A stretch of DNA of 64,000 bases. Source: DASYLJ01 sp964432595. Lineage in GTDB: Bacteria > Desulfobacterota > Binatia > DP-6. The DNA lies in assembly GCA_964432595.1 (NCBI GenBank), contig CAYSOF010000028.1, positions 1 through 64,000 on the forward strand, in the 5' to 3' direction. Made by a program: the position numbers and the translations under genes. This document shows, in pieces, positions 62,875-64,000 of the stretch. Below the pieces are notes generated by a model, which was not told the origin of the DNA, ran no database searches, and saw nothing but the letters and a program-made list of their open reading frames with translations. Each line of letters opens with the position of its first letter. Positions within the stretch are counted from its first letter, which is position 1.

Positions 62875-64000
62875 ATGGCAATTTTCGGCGCACTGTCGAG
62901 CGGACGCAGCGGCCTCATCATCAACGGCGCCGGGCTGTCCGTGATCGGCAACAACATCGCGAACGTCGGCACCGTCGGCTTCAAGGGCAGCCGCACCGAG
63001 TTCGCCGACCTGATCTCCGCCGAAGCCGGCGGCCAGATCGGCAAGATCGGCCTCGGCGCGCGCATCGGCGCCGTCCGCACGCTGTTCGAGCAGGGCGCCA
63101 TCGAGGCGACCGGCCGCAGCCTCGACCTCGCCATCGAGGGCCAGGGCTTCTTCGTCCTGCGGGAAGGGCAGGCGCAGATCTTCACGCGCGCCGGCAACTT
63201 CCAGAAGAACGCCGACGGCTCGATCACGAACGGCCTGGGCCACGTGCTCCAGGGCACACCCGTCGACGCCACGGGCCGCCCCGTCGGCGGTCTCGGCGAC
63301 ATCACGGTGTCGGGCCTGAGCGCGCAGGCGAACGCGACGACGCAAGTCACGCTGAGCGGCAACCTCGACTCCGCCGCCGTCGGCGCCGGCCCGTTCGACG
63401 GCACCACGTTCGCGAGCGCGTTCGCCACGTCGAACTTCCCGACGTCGGTGCAGGTGTTCGACTCGCTCGGCGGCGCGCACGACGTGACGGTCTTCTTCAC
63501 GAAGGTCGGCACGAACTCGTGGCAGGTCCGGATGGGCGTCGACGCGGGCGACACGGGCGGCACGCCCGGCAACCTGCAGATCATCAACGGCGCCGGCGGG
63601 ACGGTCACCTTCAACACCGACGGCACGGTGAACACGAGCGGCAGCCTCACCGGCAACGTGACGTTCTCCGGCGCGGCCGCCCAGGCGATCACGCTCGACC
63701 TCGACAACTTCACGCAGGTCGCGGGCCCGTCGGGCGTCGGGTCCGTCACCCAGGACGGCTTCGGCGCCGGCGGCCTCGTCAGCCTGAGCGTCAACTCGAT
63801 CGGCATCCTGAGCGCGACGTTCGACAACGGCCAGACCCGGCCGCTGTTCCAGCTCGGCATCGCCTCGTTCCGCAACCCCGAGGGCCTGAACCCGGCGGGC
63901 AACCAGCTCTACCGGGCGTCGATCGACTCCGGACCTCCGGGCATCGCGACCGCCCAGTCGCAGGGCAACGGCTCGGTGCTGGCGTCGGCGCTCGAGCAGT
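62875..64000 (+). CDS. flgE: Flagellar hook protein FlgE, cut by the window end
   Basis: At least 375 residues, open at the right edge. IFGALSSGRSGLIINGAGLS and IGNNIANVGTVGFKGSRTEF are the hook/rod N-terminal motif, followed by LAIEGQGFFVLREG. The central part (TTQVTLSGNLDS, QVFDSLGGAHDVTVFF) is typical of FlgE rather than FlgF or FlgG, and position after flgD agrees. The Ser/Thr/Gly-rich core would lie on the outside of the hook and could carry glycans. GGGGG stands just upstream of the ATG with a spacer of about nine bases. Confidence 0.88.
   Translation, partial: MAIFGALSSGRSGLIINGAGLSVIGNNIANVGTVGFKGSRTEFADLISAEAGGQIGKIGLGARIGAVRTLFEQGAIEATGRSLDLAIEGQGFFVLREGQAQIFTRAGNFQKNADGSITNGLGHVLQGTPVDATGRPVGGLGDITVSGLSAQANATTQVTLSGNLDSAAVGAGPFDGTTFASAFATSNFPTSVQVFDSLGGAHDVTVFFTKVGTNSWQVRMGVDAGDTGGTPGNLQIINGAGGTVTFNTDGTVNTSGSLTGNVTFSGAAAQAITLDLDNFTQVAGPSGVGSVTQDGFGAGGLVSLSVNSIGILSATFDNGQTRPLFQLGIASFRNPEGLNPAGNQLYRASIDSGPPGIATAQSQGNGSVLASALEQ

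Overview
The window comes from a very G+C-rich, densely packed, flagellated Gram-negative bacterium. It carries rod, hook and MS-ring genes, lipoprotein signal peptides and a heptosyltransferase-type enzyme. Most neighbouring genes overlap by 1 to 20 bases. The mix of a sigma-54 flagellar hierarchy, small Cys- or Lys-rich secreted proteins, an F420-type PPOX enzyme and B12 radical-SAM proteins would fit a deltaproteobacterial-grade lineage such as Binatota or Myxococcota. That placement is inference only. I saw no rRNA, tRNA, CRISPR array or phage.

Region 1 (1-20111, + strand) is a surface-sugar locus. It opens with pseudaminic-acid-type nonulosonate genes: pseB, pseC, pseI, an SpsF-type cytidylyltransferase, a glutamate-semialdehyde-type aminotransferase, a Gfo/Idh dehydrogenase and pseG. 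Next come a methyltransferase and an AlkP-superfamily enzyme. They are followed by a three-domain fusion (degenerate SpsF-like domain, methyltransferase, transketolase N-half), with the transketolase C-half as the next gene. An SDR, an ATP-grasp ligase, a GH57/GH38-like protein, an unknown protein and a glycosyltransferase with TPR repeats complete the locus. No pseH acetyltransferase is visible.

Region 2 (20116-26545, - strand) is a tight seven-gene operon: two B12-binding radical-SAM proteins, a protein with a C2H2-like finger plus zinc ribbon, a methyltransferase, a small zinc-ribbon protein, a CDP-glycerol-transferase-like enzyme and a membrane protein. A CgeB-like glycosyltransferase diverges from it at 26739. 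The 193-base divergent region holds back-to-back sigma-54 promoters and palindromes.

Region 3 (28100-37442) is mixed: small secreted proteins, a UBP-type zinc-finger protein divergent from a cNMP-binding/thioredoxin-reductase-like flavoprotein, a fused 3-oxoacid CoA-transferase, an M14 peptidase lipoprotein, a MocR regulator divergent from a PPOX/flavoprotein pair, and a YCII protein.

Region 4 (37548-46298) holds a Maf/CgeB-like glycosyltransferase, a GT9 enzyme and a small partner, which I read as a flagellin-glycosylation module. A periplasmic-binding lipoprotein overlapping a large hybrid histidine kinase follows, then a secreted protein behind its own sigma-54 promoter. A convergent Cys-rich secreted protein (46354-47427) comes after a strong terminator.

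Region 5 (47675-64000) is a flagellar gene cluster: AMIN/TPR protein, FlrB/FlrC-like kinase and sigma-54 activator, flgB, flgC, fliE, fliF, fliG, fliH, fliI, fliJ, a MotE-like protein, a REC-REC-STAS regulator, fliK, flgD and flgE (cut by the window end). The main unifying signal is regulatory. At least six -24/-12 elements lie in front of flagellar, glycosyltransferase, radical-SAM and secreted-protein genes. Two of them share the palindrome GTCAG(A/C)CGGCTGAC at the same distance, which suggests one NtrC-type activator controls flagellum assembly and flagellin or surface glycosylation together.
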